Source: Epiperipatus broadwayi (Eukaryota > Onychophora > Udeonychophora > Euonychophora > Peripatidae). From it: a DNA stretch of 64,000 nucleotides. The notes beneath the pieces are model-generated. The model made no database searches, was not told the DNA's origin, and saw nothing but the letters and a program-made list of their open reading frames with translations. The stretch spans positions 1,758,501 to 1,822,500 of the forward strand of contig JAQFVV010000072.1 of NCBI GenBank assembly GCA_028023455.1, read 5' to 3'. Positions within the stretch are counted from its first letter, which is position 1. The number at the start of each line of letters is the position of its first letter. A program made the position numbers and the translations under genes. Positions 36,967 to 47,697 of this stretch are shown one piece after another.

Positions 36967-39240
36967 TTGTGGAATATATTCATATTAGCGAGCACGCAAT
37001 TATCTGGAACAACAAGATTGTTGGACTCCAGGTTATATCAGATGGGCCCTCGGGTCAGGAAAAAGAAATCACACACACCCTCCTCTTTGTGCCTTGACGG
37101 TATTACTTACTCTGGCATCAGTATGCTTAACAAAATTAGGGATTATTATTCCACCAAACTGCAGCCCATTGGAACTGTTGCCAGACAACACAAATTTGTG
37201 AAAGACTCAAATAACTCTCACAGCATTACCGAAGCTGATATCATCTCCAAAATTAAAAGCCTGCCTGAACACACTAATCCCAGCTTGCACGGAATTCCTA
37301 GATTTCTTCTGTTACACTTGGAAAAATTTACCATACATGTTACAAGGGGAATCATTGATCTCTTAGCCACTGATAGCCTACATCTTCCAGGGATCTATCC
37401 TATATCAGTGGTCCCTTTCATAAAAAAGAAAGATTTACCTGTAGACTTAAATAACATTAGGCCAATATCCATGGTTCCTCTCCTAATCAAAATTATCGAA
37501 AGCATTATAAAAGATAAAATTCAAGAGAAAATCATATCAAAACTTTCCAGGCATCAATATGCTAAGAGGGGTTCATCGACTGGTGATGCTGTAAGCCGAT
37601 TTCGACTCCTCGTTGATCATATCCGTAGAACAAAACAATCCCGGCCAGTCGCAGTCCAACTAGACTTTGCCGGGGCTTTTGACTCTGTCCGAATAGATGT
37701 ACTACTTGGTGAACTAGAGGCTCTTCATGTTCCTTTGGCATACATTCAGATCATAGAGAATCTCCTAGCAAATCGAGAGATTTTTTTTTCTCTAAATGGG
37801 AGAATTGCCCCTGGGTTCAAACCCTGCATCTCTATTCCCCAGGGCTCCCCATTAAGTGCTCTCCTCTTCATGATCTATATAAATCCCTTGCTTTTGAGCA
37901 TTGAGGATGCACTGCCTGGGATCTCCATCCCTCTTCTTAATGAAAACATCTCCCACATCTCCTACATGGATGATGTAGTGGTGTTTCTTAAATCACATGA
38001 AGAAATAAACATTCTTGAAAGCCTATTACAGCACTATGCTCAGACGCATGGGCTTACCGTTAACAGGAACAAATCGGCAATTTGGAATATCAAAACAGCT
38101 AACAGGATAACAGGTTCATTACAAGCTATGCCTCAGCCTTTCTTGGGATTCAATATGTCACTATCCCCTACAGCAATGAGGATGGAAACACAACGAAGAC
38201 TACTAAACAAAATAGACATCATCATAACATGCCTCTCAAGAATATATATATCTACATTTGGAAAGGTTTCACTCTTAAACTCCCTCATACTCCCCAAGAT
38301 TATATATTATCTTGCGGGTTTTAAACCAACAGAAGCTTTCATTAAAAAAGTAGAATCCCATTGTCTGCGACTCTGTAGAGGTGGGCGCAGATCATTTATC
38401 AGTCTGCGCACCCTTCAAAAGCCAAGAGACATGAATGGACTGGGACTGCATTCAATAAAGGTATTCGCAATACAGAGAACTTACAATATGATCCATAAAC
38501 TTTATTCTGATTGCAGGACCTTCCAATGTCCGCTTCCCAAAGAGCAAGTGCTTCCCACTGATAGACCGCCCCCTCAGAGGTTCACTCCCATCTGGCTTCA
38601 AATGCAGATCTCATACATTTTTACGCACATAGTACCTTCCGCGACCATGTTCAATTCAAAAATAACCTATTGGGAAGCCTTCAACCTATCCAACTCAAAT
38701 ACCCAGAAGGCACACACTTACCTCCCCATCAACATAAACAAACTGCGCAAACTAGCCCATAGATTGAAACTAGCACCTAAACACACAGACTTCCTTCTCA
38801 AAATTAACCTTGGTAGCCTCTCCACTGCTATATTTCTTAATAGAAGAGGCTTCCGCATAGATCCCATATGTTGTCTCTGTCTTTCCAGCCCAGAAGATAT
38901 GGACCATATCCTTCGCCTTTGTCCGGTCTGGCAAGGACTAAGACAAAACTTCCAGAAACACATTGATAATAATGGTCCAGATCTAACATCTCTTGAAGGG
39001 GTTTTAAATAGAGGCATTTTCGCTGAAATCAGGCTCGCCACCTACATAAACTTTGCCATCTGGTTGACCAGATGCAAGGTGATTTTTCAAAAATTACCGC
39101 TTAACGAAATCAATAACTGCTTCCTCAGCATAATTAAAAATATCCAAGAAACAGACAAGAGAGAGGCCGATCCATACCTGGCCATACTAACCTGGGAATT
39201 CACAACTGGTCTAAACAGCACCTCTCCAACCAACCCCTAA
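36967..39240 (+). CDS. LINE ORF2 reverse transcriptase frame, intact
   Basis: A 757-codon open frame copies LINE RNA at a nicked target in the nucleus. The first codon of the frame is TTG and not a real start; the true ORF2 start was at 35985. RT motifs in order are NNIRPISMVPLLIKIIE (motif 1), VQLDFAGAFDSVRID (A), SIPQGSPLSALLFMIYINPLL (B, near 37835; the full stretch is slightly longer), SYMDDVVVF (C, 37960-37986) and GLTVNRNKSAIW (D). Near 38870 a CCLC...EDMDHILRLCP segment forms the C-terminal CCHC-like finger. The YMDD at motif C is unusual for LINEs, which mostly have xADD. The frame has survived while the endonuclease upstream has decayed. Confidence 0.85.
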   Translation: MWNIFILASTQLSGTTRLLDSRLYQMGPRVRKKKSHTPSSLCLDGITYSGISMLNKIRDYYSTKLQPIGTVARQHKFVKDSNNSHSITEADIISKIKSLPEHTNPSLHGIPRFLLLHLEKFTIHVTRGIIDLLATDSLHLPGIYPISVVPFIKKKDLPVDLNNIRPISMVPLLIKIIESIIKDKIQEKIISKLSRHQYAKRGSSTGDAVSRFRLLVDHIRRTKQSRPVAVQLDFAGAFDSVRIDVLLGELEALHVPLAYIQIIENLLANREIFFSLNGRIAPGFKPCISIPQGSPLSALLFMIYINPLLLSIEDALPGISIPLLNENISHISYMDDVVVFLKSHEEINILESLLQHYAQTHGLTVNRNKSAIWNIKTANRITGSLQAMPQPFLGFNMSLSPTAMRMETQRRLLNKIDIIITCLSRIYISTFGKVSLLNSLILPKIIYYLAGFKPTEAFIKKVESHCLRLCRGGRRSFISLRTLQKPRDMNGLGLHSIKVFAIQRTYNMIHKLYSDCRTFQCPLPKEQVLPTDRPPPQRFTPIWLQMQISYIFTHIVPSATMFNSKITYWEAFNLSNSNTQKAHTYLPININKLRKLAHRLKLAPKHTDFLLKINLGSLSTAIFLNRRGFRIDPICCLCLSSPEDMDHILRLCPVWQGLRQNFQKHIDNNGPDLTSLEGVLNRGIFAEIRLATYINFAIWLTRCKVIFQKLPLNEINNCFLSIIKNIQETDKREADPYLAILTWEFTTGLNSTSPTNP

Positions 39241-39530
39241 ATAATTTATATGAAAATATTTATTATGATTTAATATCTTATTATGATTTAATAAAACCCT
39301 CCAACCATAACTTGCCAAAACAGGGTTTACTAACAAAGGTATTTCGTTATAGACTAGATGATTAATATTCACCTTGCATCCACAGGTTATATTCTACTGA
39401 CTTTTGAATCATTTCTTCTTTGTATATACCACCCTGTAACCTCGTCTAGTTATTTCTTGTTATTTTTTTATTTTTATTTTTTTTTTGGAATCACTTATAG
39501 GTCAAATAAAATTATCTTGAAAGAGAAAAT

Positions 39531-41166
39531 TACATAATTGATAGGAAATTGTCTTTGAAAACACTTTATTTTTAAAAAGACAACTGTTAAAAAGTGTGTT
39601 ACAGCAATCAGAAACAGTTTCTAATGGATAAAAATAAAAATCGCTTTTGCCAAAACGATAAATAAAAATATCCTTCAAAATCTTGATAATAGTGAATAAT
39701 TTATTAACTTTTTGAATTTTTTTTTCTTTTTTTTGAAAATAACTAATCCCGAGTATATCCTTTTTTTAATAACAAAATTCAAATATCCAATATTTCGTTC
39801 TAACTTTTGAATAGGTAAATTACATCCAAAGCTGGCGTGTTCCATTGTGTTATAAGTAGGAACTTCATTAGATATTTATTTTCATATTAAAGAAAAAAAT
39901 GAATGTTTAAAATTGATATCACTTGAAAGTTTACACTTGTAACTCATTAAGTAAAAATTAGTTATATAATATATGTAAAAAAGGTTTAATTGTAAAAATA
40001 AAATGTTCAAACACGGAAGAATATTTAATGAAAGATTCCTTAGGTTCCATTCAAAAATGGACAGGTTGGAGTTTTCTACTCAAAACGTTACGAACCCCTC
40101 CCTCCCCAGATGATATTCAATTTTACAATAACAAATTGAAAGAAAAATTTCATATAACCAATCTAATGAACAAATCATTAATTTAAAACAACAAATACAA
40201 TTTTCATATTTATACATAGTATAAATATACTCAAACTCATATACTTTGTATGTTTAGTGAAAATTCATCTGTAAATTCTGAATATTTAATAATGTTTAAA
40301 ATATTTGGGAAATAAGCTTGTAAAATTATAAATTATAGTGAAGTCCACACTATTTAAATTATTTGTCTGTATCTAAGTAGCATAATATTAAGACAAAAAT
40401 AATTGCACAATGATTTTCAGAAAACATATTTTCACATACCTTAAAAATATTTCTATTTCTCAAATTTAAATTTTTTTTCATTTAGTTTTTTTTTTTTTTT
40501 TTCAAAAAAACCTTGATCAATAACCAAATGTCAAAGTGAACTGGTTTATAGTGACAAGTTGGGGGGTGGGGGTGGAGATTTCCATTTTTTTTTTAATTTG
40601 AAAAAATGTGTACTTAATTTTGGATCTTGTAAAAATATGATATACATCTACTTTTTAAAAATACCATTTAAAAGAATGGTCATATAAATTGAGATTCTCA
40701 TGTAATTTTAACAGCTACAATTATATAAAAACAAATTCAAAGAGAGGATTCATGACTGATCCTGAATCATAATCATGTTATTCATTGATCATTCCAGTCC
40801 AACAACTGCTTTGCCTATATGTATGTTACATTTTCTTGAAAAGGTTTTAAACAATTAGGCAATAGACTAGTGTAAATAATAACAATTAAATCAAACCTAC
40901 AGACAAATGATTGCCACTGTCCTACCATAATCCATTTTAATATCTCAATTTGAGAGCTGCATCATAAACTTTAACAGATCCCACATTATTAAGATACTTA
41001 ATACTAATATGACTTGAGATCTATCTATTTGGGAGAAATTCGGTAATTTAGTACTACTAATTTAGTTTTAATAGATGTTATGACCACATTTCTGTCATTT
41101 ATAGCCAATTCCCAGTCCCCTTTTCTCAATTTAGATTAGAACCATAATATTATTTTTGCCAATAAG
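39531..41166. other. AT-rich non-coding DNA
   Basis: No gene is supported. There are long T runs near 40483-40502 and a G-rich run at 40561-40575. Confidence 0.5.
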
Positions 41167-42548
41167 CTATTTTCAGTACTAGTCGTATAGCTAAAGACGC
41201 CGCTCTATGGTGCCATTTTCGCGCTACAACACATAAAAATGCCGTTTCCGCGGCCGACATGTTCGAACCCACATTTTCTATAATACTTATTTGTTGTGCT
41301 ACAGATTGCAGGCCGTTATGTCACGTCGCAGTACAGCATGTATGTCACATCGCAGCAAATACATTTTCCGAATTCGCACAGTTTATAAAATGGTTACGGC
41401 TTGGTGAGAGGGGGTGTTTTTTTGAATTGGATGGAAATGTTGTTTTCATTGGATTTTTTTTTATTTTAAAGTATTGAAATGTTCAGATTTTGTAAAGTAA
41501 TAATTATCAGAATTTTTACACTGTACTGTATTGAAGTTTTAATTGGGAAAATGTTGACAAGATGTGTGTAAAGTGAGTTGGAATTAGGTAACACGTCAAG
41601 TAACGTACTGTTCGTAACATTCCATGAGACAAACAAGTAAAAAAGAGTGTTAACGCAAAAATATCCAGTAAGAAAAGTACAATTATGCACGTTTATTTTG
41701 TAAATTTCATAAAAAGCATATATTATAAACATGATTAATAAGTAAAGAAGACATTTTTGTTGTTGTTTAAAAAAGTTTTACTTTCTTTCTTTTCTCCGAC
41801 TACGGTTATACTTTGTTGAATATAGTTTATGTTTATTGTTATCATTTATGGTACTCATCTTATAGCTAAAGATGCCACTCTATGGCGCGGTTTTCGCACT
41901 AAAACACATAAAAATGCTGTTCCCGCGGCCACCACGTTCGAACCCGCGTTTTCTATAATACAACTTTTTTGTCGTGCTACAGAAAGCAGGCCACTATGTA
42001 GCGTCGCAGTACGGCATGTATGTCACATCACAGCAATTACATTTTCCGAATTCGCACAGTTTATAAAATAGTTACGTCTTGATGAGAGAGTTTGTATTTT
42101 AATTGGATGGAAATGTTGTTTTCATTGGATTTTTTTTAATTTTAAAGTATTGAAATGTTCAGATTTTTTCAAGTAATAATTCTAAGACTTTTTACAATGT
42201 ACTGTATTGAAGTTTTAATTGGAAAAATGTTAAATATTTATATTTTTAGTAAGTTGCAATTAGGTAACGCGTCAAGTAATGTACTGTTCGTAACATTCCA
42301 CGAGACACCGTGTGTGTATTTTTGAAGTAAAAAAAGAGTGCTACCAAAAAAATATCCAGTAAGAAAAGTACAAATATACATGTTTTTTTGTAAATTTCAT
42401 AAAAAGCAAATATTATAAACATGTTTAGTAAGTAAAGAAGACATTTATATGTGTTTGTTGTTGTTTAAAAAAGTTTGAGTTTCTTTATTTTGTCCAAGTA
42501 CATTTACGATTTTGAATTTTTTTATTTTAGCATTACAAACAACAGAAC

Positions 42549-42599
42549 ACTAACCCTAAGTCTAAAACTAACCCTAAACCTAACCCTAAAACTAACAGT
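42549..42599. repeat. Telomere-like CCCTAA-type tract in TIR element
   Basis: A degenerate array of CTAACCCTAA, CTAAACCTAACCCTAA and CTAAAACTAAC units about 50 bp long lies in the right half of the inner TIR element. The equivalent position in the outer element (about 43217-43255) has a shorter, more decayed version (GAACCCTAAACCTAACC). It is therefore a part of the element family and not a chromosome-fusion scar. Confidence 0.7.
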
Positions 42600-42759
42600 A
42601 ACAACATTTACTTTTTATTGTCATTCTATTTGAAGTAAAAAATAGCCGTAATATCTCTTTTGTCTGCAAAAAAAAAAGAAATGTAAAACGAAGATTAAAA
42701 AAATAAAAAATAGACTTTTTATTACCATTATTATTTTTTAGTTAAACAACAACAACAAA

Positions 42760-42897
42760 AAAAAGTCGTAACACAAGTAAAAAAATATCCGATAGAAAAT
42801 TGATAAAAAAAAAGCCGTAACACAAGTAAAAAAATATCCAATAGAAAATTGATAAAAAAAAGCTGTAACACAATTAAAAATATATACGATAGAAAAA
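42760..42897. repeat. About 63-bp tandem repeat, three copies
   Basis: Three consecutive units of the form 'gtaacacaagtaaaaaaat' + 'atccgatagaaaattgat' + A run occur here, inside the right half of the inner TIR element. The third is degenerate. The outer element's matching region near 43478-43515 has one unit, so the expansion took place in the inner copy or its source. Confidence 0.7.
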
Positions 42898-43795
42898 CAC
42901 GAATCAAATTGTAATTTGTTGATTTTATTTTACATTTATTATTATCATTTAAATTGTATATGTTAACAAAAAATAATATTTATAAAAGACGATTTTGTTT
43001 TGTTTTTATTTTCACATTACAAAAAAGCACAGCAAAATTATTATAATCAACAGCCCGGGAATGGTAATATTTTATAGTTTTAGCTTGAAAACGGCGCCAT
43101 CCAACGGAATCTTTATCTATAAGACAAGCACCTCATTTATTTTATAGATGTTACTAAAAAAAATATTTACAAAAATACGATTTTGATATTTTTTATTTTA
43201 GCATTACAAACAACAGAATACTAAACGTAAACCGAACCCTAAACCTAACCGTAACAACTTTTACTTTTTGTTGTCATTTTACTTGAAATAAAAAACTAGC
43301 GGTAATATCTGTTTGTCTGTAAAAAAAAAAATTTAAAACAAAGACTAAAAAAGTAAAAAATAGCGATAACACAATAATATCCGTTTCTCTGTAGAAATAA
43401 AATGTAAAAGGAAGACTAAGAAATTTTACTTTTTATTCCGATTATGAGTTTTTAAACAACAAGAAAAAAAAGCCGTAACCCCAGTAAAAAAATCTCCGAT
43501 AGAAAATTGATTTTTCTAATAAAGCAAACTAAAAAACACGAATCAAATTGTAATTTGTTTATTTTATTTTACATTTATTATTACCATTTAATTTGTATAT
43601 GTTAATAAAAAATAATATTTAAAATTAAATAGTATTTAAAAAAGACGATTTTCTTTTGTTTTTATTTTCGCATGACAAAAAACACATTAAAATGATTATA
43701 ATTAACGGCCCGGGAATGATCATATTTTATAGTTTTAGCGTGAAAACGGCGCCATTGAATGACGTCTTTATCTATAAGACAAGCACCCTATTTTC

Positions 43796-44469
43796 CACCA
43801 ACCCAATTGCTAATGGCATCTCTTTATATAGTAGCTTATGCATTATTAAAACCACATTAAAATTTATGATTCATTTTTAAAATTGAAATATTAGGAGAAT
43901 GGTAAAGAAATGACAACTTATTGATGTCAGTGTTTGATGGGTCAAAGTACCTTATTATTTTGTTACTATAAGCTTAAAGTTAAAGAACATACATAGTAAT
44001 ACAGAGGAGTTGTGAGTTTCACTACATTTTGTTCTAAGTTCCCTTTCTGTACAAATGTATATAGATATAATAGCTCCCATTTCATTGATAAACATTGATT
44101 AGATTAGAATATGCATGTTGATTGAATCACAAGTGTACAATACTTTTCAACACATTTGTAGAACAGATGCTTTTCTATATGTATAGCAAAGATATATAAA
44201 TTAAAATTATAAACAAAAATTTTTTTAAAAATAATAATCTAGTTATTATTCCAAAAATGTGAGCAAATGAAAAGATATTTTTAAACCAAATATATATATT
44301 CTAATTTAATAGCACCGAGTTAATTTCCGGTGACTTCTCACCAGAAACACAATGTAAAATTAATTAACTAACAATGCCGGGAGCAGAATGAACATATAGT
44401 TTATAAAATATGCAAATTATTAAAATGAAAATTGTAAATTATAGAAGTCAGATATTCCATTTTTTTTTG
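43796..44469. other. AT-rich non-coding DNA
   Basis: No gene or repeat is identified. The open frame at 43656-43880 mostly lies in the TIR element and is chance. Confidence 0.5.
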
Positions 44470-44650
44470 ACAAAGAGACATAAGAATCCTTCCTGTTGAT
44501 TGAATTCACCATTTCTTGCAATAACTAATATCTCCTTGAACTTTCTCTTACGATCATCCCTCTCTATGCAAATGGCCTTAATAATAGAAGAGGAAAACGT
44601 GTCCTACAGCAAACTCATGCTCCAGGAAAATTGACTTATATTGCCAGTCT
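44470..44650 (-). pseudogene. Penelope-like GIY-YIG C-terminal fragment
   Basis: Read on the minus strand: WQYKSIFLEHEFAVGHVF, then after a shift IIKAICIERDDRKRKFKEI and a trailing NGEFNQQEGF. This aligns by eye with the C-terminal blocks at 18235, 24870 and 28400 (HE..xGH.F, then ER.DRKR). It is a 5'-truncated remnant with a frameshift and no RT part nearby. Confidence 0.7.
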
Positions 44651-44659
44651 TGTTTTGCC

Positions 44660-46954
44660 TTTTTATAAAGATAGGAGTGCAGTTATTACTAATAGAGGGA
44701 ACAGATTTACACATATTTTACTGAGTATGCATTCATTGATGCAATAAAAATAAGAAAGAAAAAATAACTACTGTATTTTTGTTTTTAAAATAAAATAGTG
44801 AAATATCTAACTTTCATCACTACTGAATATGCTCTGGGCATTTTTTTCCCAATAACATAGTAGTGCTCTTATTAACAAGAAAGTAGAATCTAATTGTTTT
44901 GACATTTTAAAATTTGTATCAGATTTTAGTATGCTCTAAAATTTTGTAAAAGTTTTAGCACAATGTCCAGAAAATATTTTATTATGCAAAATACTGCAAA
45001 TCAAATTCGAAAAAAATAATAAAAGAAGAATAAAATGTATGGACTTTCAACAGACACTGATGAAATTTTATTAATATATATAATGGTGAACTGTGCTCTG
45101 AGATAGAAAAACGGCTAAGGGCATATTGCTGAATTTATTTACAAATTTTATTTTAATTATTAAATGTGATCCTTGTGGTACTCAGAGGAAAAATAAAAGC
45201 AGATTGAATATTGCAAAATTAGTGAATTTTAATAGTTTTTTGTTTGTTTGTTTACATTTTTCTTTGGATAGTGCATAATGAAGTCATGTAGTTAGATATA
45301 GTATAGTTCACAGTGCAACTATATATTGTAACAGTCAGAATCGTCTATCTCGCTAACACACTGCAGAATTCAAACCCCAAACACAAAACTGAACATTCTA
45401 GGTAGGGTTGCCTTCTAGATATACTAAGTTCGAATCTAAAGTCCAAATTTCACAGCGCCATCTACGTGACAACGCATCTGATGCCACTACTAGTATAACC
45501 CTTGACCGGTGCCTGGTGGTCAGGGAGAAACAAAAGACTCTATACTAAAAAAAGCTTGGGTGGCTAATTAACATCTATGGATTTACAAAAGAAATGCAGA
45601 AAATATATATATAGACTGAGACAGTGATAGGAATCAAATAAAATAAGAGATCAAATTTAGTTTTAAATAATTTCACAAAATTTATTTATATAAATTATTT
45701 ATATAATGCCACTGTCTGCTTATATGAGACAGGGACGCGTATTAAATAATTGTGGGCATTATATTCCAATAAATGACAAAAGGTTTTAAAGCAAAGTGAT
45801 ATATTCTATTCCTCGGGCTAATAGCATTACGATAATGTGCCTGATGAGATAGGAACATGTGCAAGGTGCTTTGAGCAATTATACAACTTTAAGAAAATAT
45901 GTGAAAATTAAGTGTTCTAAAATATTTATTGATTTCGAGAATAGCATGGACAAAAGCTTACTAAGCAACAAAGTGGGAATGTGATCAAAGCATTTATTTG
46001 AGAATAATAATAATAGAGTTGCATTGGGAGGTCAGTATTGCTGATAATGAATTTATTAAAGTTGGAGGGTGTGACACGTTTAAGTCACGGATGCTTTGTA
46101 AAAATAAATATAAAATAAAACAATATTGAAGATCCGGAATGATTATGGAGGGCATCTCGCCACTAACCCATAGGAAAGCATTTTTATGAACAGTCGAAAC
46201 TTCGTGACTGGGTGACAATTGCGTTTAATTCCCAGGTGTGTCATTTGTGGACACACTCTGCCTGGAAACCGCAATAAGCAAAGAGAACGGACTTGGCCGT
46301 GTAAAGAATACTTGGAAAAGTAAAACAAAGCGGTCTCAACAACCATTTCATTTACCAGCATTACGAGACTAGTGTATATAAAACACACTGAATGGGTTTT
46401 ACTTGGATTAAGAGAAATACCCAATTAAATTCCCAGAAATTCATTTAAAAGGGTCCGCACATTCTCGACGTCAATGATGAACTTTGTAATTAAAGTATAA
46501 CACGGTAATTAAACTAGGAAAATGCATGCTTGCGGGTTTAAAAAGTAAGTATAGATTTATATTCGTAATCATGCATTAAGGGACACATTTAATCATTGAC
46601 CTCGCACATACTCTCATATTAGATTAAATTCAATAACATGTAGATTTTAAACTATGTGATTATATTATATATTAAAGAAAATTAGAATCGCCCTCAAACG
46701 AGTGATTTGTGAGATAATAAAATGGGAATTATTATAAATTTAAAATATGCCTTAATAGTGGCGTCTTACTTTCAACAAAAGGAATAATTCACTCGGTCAA
46801 AGACGATTCTGACACATTATCACAATAAAATAATAGAAAGCTTTATAAATAGAAAATATTAACCCAAGGATAGAGAGCAAAAATGTTGATTATATTTAAA
46901 GAAGTAGATAATGACGTTATGTGAAATATAAGAAAATTTAAAATAGCTATAGCA
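44660..46954. other. Non-coding DNA with some GC-richer patches
   Basis: No gene is supported. The patch 45400-45540 (ending in a 'gaccggtgcctggtggtcag' region) and the patch 46180-46470 are richer in G and C and may be old element pieces. The frames at 45994-46424 (minus) have no family signature. Confidence 0.4.
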
Positions 46955-47697
46955 TGTTAGTTACCACAAGAGCTCTTGGGTTAATTTAGTGTTACCTCTG
47001 GAAAAGCATTTTAGGTAGATTGATGGTCGGCAGGTTTTTATATGAGTTAACAGCAAAATCTGGAAATGTTCATATTTTTTTGCAGCAGCAGCAGTTCTGG
47101 GGTTCCTTGTGTGATAACTTCTGATGGTCTACGGCAGCATATGACCATTCCGGAGAGAAATAGCCTTCCTGCGCTCTACTCCGTCATGTCAAGATTTACA
47201 AATTACTACAATAATTTTGGTTAGAAACATTAGACCTCAGAATGATTTCTCTTAGAAACATTAGAATGGAGAACAAAAGAAAACCCTCCTTTTTATAGTA
47301 GAATTTAACAATAGAACTACCCTGGAGCATTACAAAATAAATCGGACTTATCAGCTGTAATTAAATCTATCTGAATGTCTAAAGGAATTCAACATTTTTA
47401 ATTAATCTCTTTTGTTAATTTCCCTGTCGACATTCGAATTACAAACTAGATTTAATTAAAAATTCCTTTTACTAATTAACGAAAACCTTAAGTGGACATC
47501 TGCTGTTTTTAGATAAACTTATATAACATTAACTAATTAAACTATTGTCCCTCATTTATTTTAACAGAAATATTTGGAATGACTTTTATTAAATTAAACG
47601 AAAATTACTTTACTTTTAAATTGCAATATTTGAATCTATTTACTAAACGAATATTTACTAAATGAATTTTATTTTAAATCAAAAATATATTACAACA
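46955..47697 (-). mobile_element. Possible solo LTR
   Basis: On the minus strand the block starts TGTTGTAATATA and ends GTAACTAACA, the TG...CA form of an LTR. A TATAAAAAGGAGGG motif lies near 47295 with GC-richer transcribed-looking sequence after it. Its AT-rich left part resembles in style the LTR at 52161. No matching target duplication is visible and there is no second copy in the window, so this is a tentative call. Confidence 0.25.

Larger units (their letters stand above)
35773..39530 (+). mobile_element. 5'-truncated LINE (non-LTR retrotransposon)
   Basis: The element carries the end of ORF1, an overlapping ORF2 with an AP-type endonuclease, a reverse transcriptase and a C-terminal zinc-finger-like segment, then about 290 bp of 3' untranslated DNA with AATAAAATT near 39507. 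It is visibly richer in G and C than its surroundings. There is no RNase H domain. The layout fits the Jockey/R1/CR1-like group, but the clade is not settled. The 3' border and target duplication are uncertain; 'attactaaatattatagg' upstream and 'attacataattgatagg' downstream are only loosely alike. Confidence 0.85.
41850..43132. mobile_element. TIR element, inner copy, nested in same family
   Basis: The ends are GGTACTCATCTTATAGCTAA and, read inward from 43132, GGTGCTTGTCTTATAGATAA. A perfect 8-bp duplication tcatttat borders it at 41842-41849 and 43133-43140. The left 0.66 kb is a diverged copy of 41175-41849 (period 675, including 'ttcgaaccc' and 'gcggcc' blocks). The right 0.6 kb is a diverged copy of 43141-43787. 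It is 1,283 bp and non-coding. It inserted into an existing copy of its own family, giving the A-A-B-B order seen along the DNA. Confidence 0.9.
41175..43787. mobile_element. TIR element, outer copy, hosting a relative
   Basis: The left end (41175, AGTACTAGTCGTATAGCTAA) and the right end read inward from 43787 (GGTGCTTGTCTTATAGATAA) are inverted repeats; the similarity continues for about 50 bp into ATGGCGCC-like sequence. Flanks are a perfect 8-bp duplication ctattttc at 41167-41174 and 43788-43795. Its own sequence is 41175-41849 plus 43141-43787, about 1.3 kb; the middle is a second member of the family. No transposase frame is present. An 8-bp duplication occurs in hAT, P and Merlin elements, but the GGTRCT ends do not let me choose. 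Confidence 0.9.

Noticed and set aside
38718-39041. 107-codon minus-strand frame
   Set aside because: Shadow of the LINE reverse-transcriptase frame on the other strand.
42549-42599. Scar of an ancient telomere fusion
   Set aside because: The tract lies at the same internal position in two members of a transposon family.
45994-46424. Two overlapping minus-strand frames in a GC-richer patch
   Set aside because: No recognisable domain and no splice-site support; possibly an old element piece.
45333-46812. 13-bp inverted match gtcagaatcgtct / agacgattctgac as possible transposon ends
   Set aside because: Matches of this length are expected by chance in 64 kb, similarity does not extend further and there is no target duplication.
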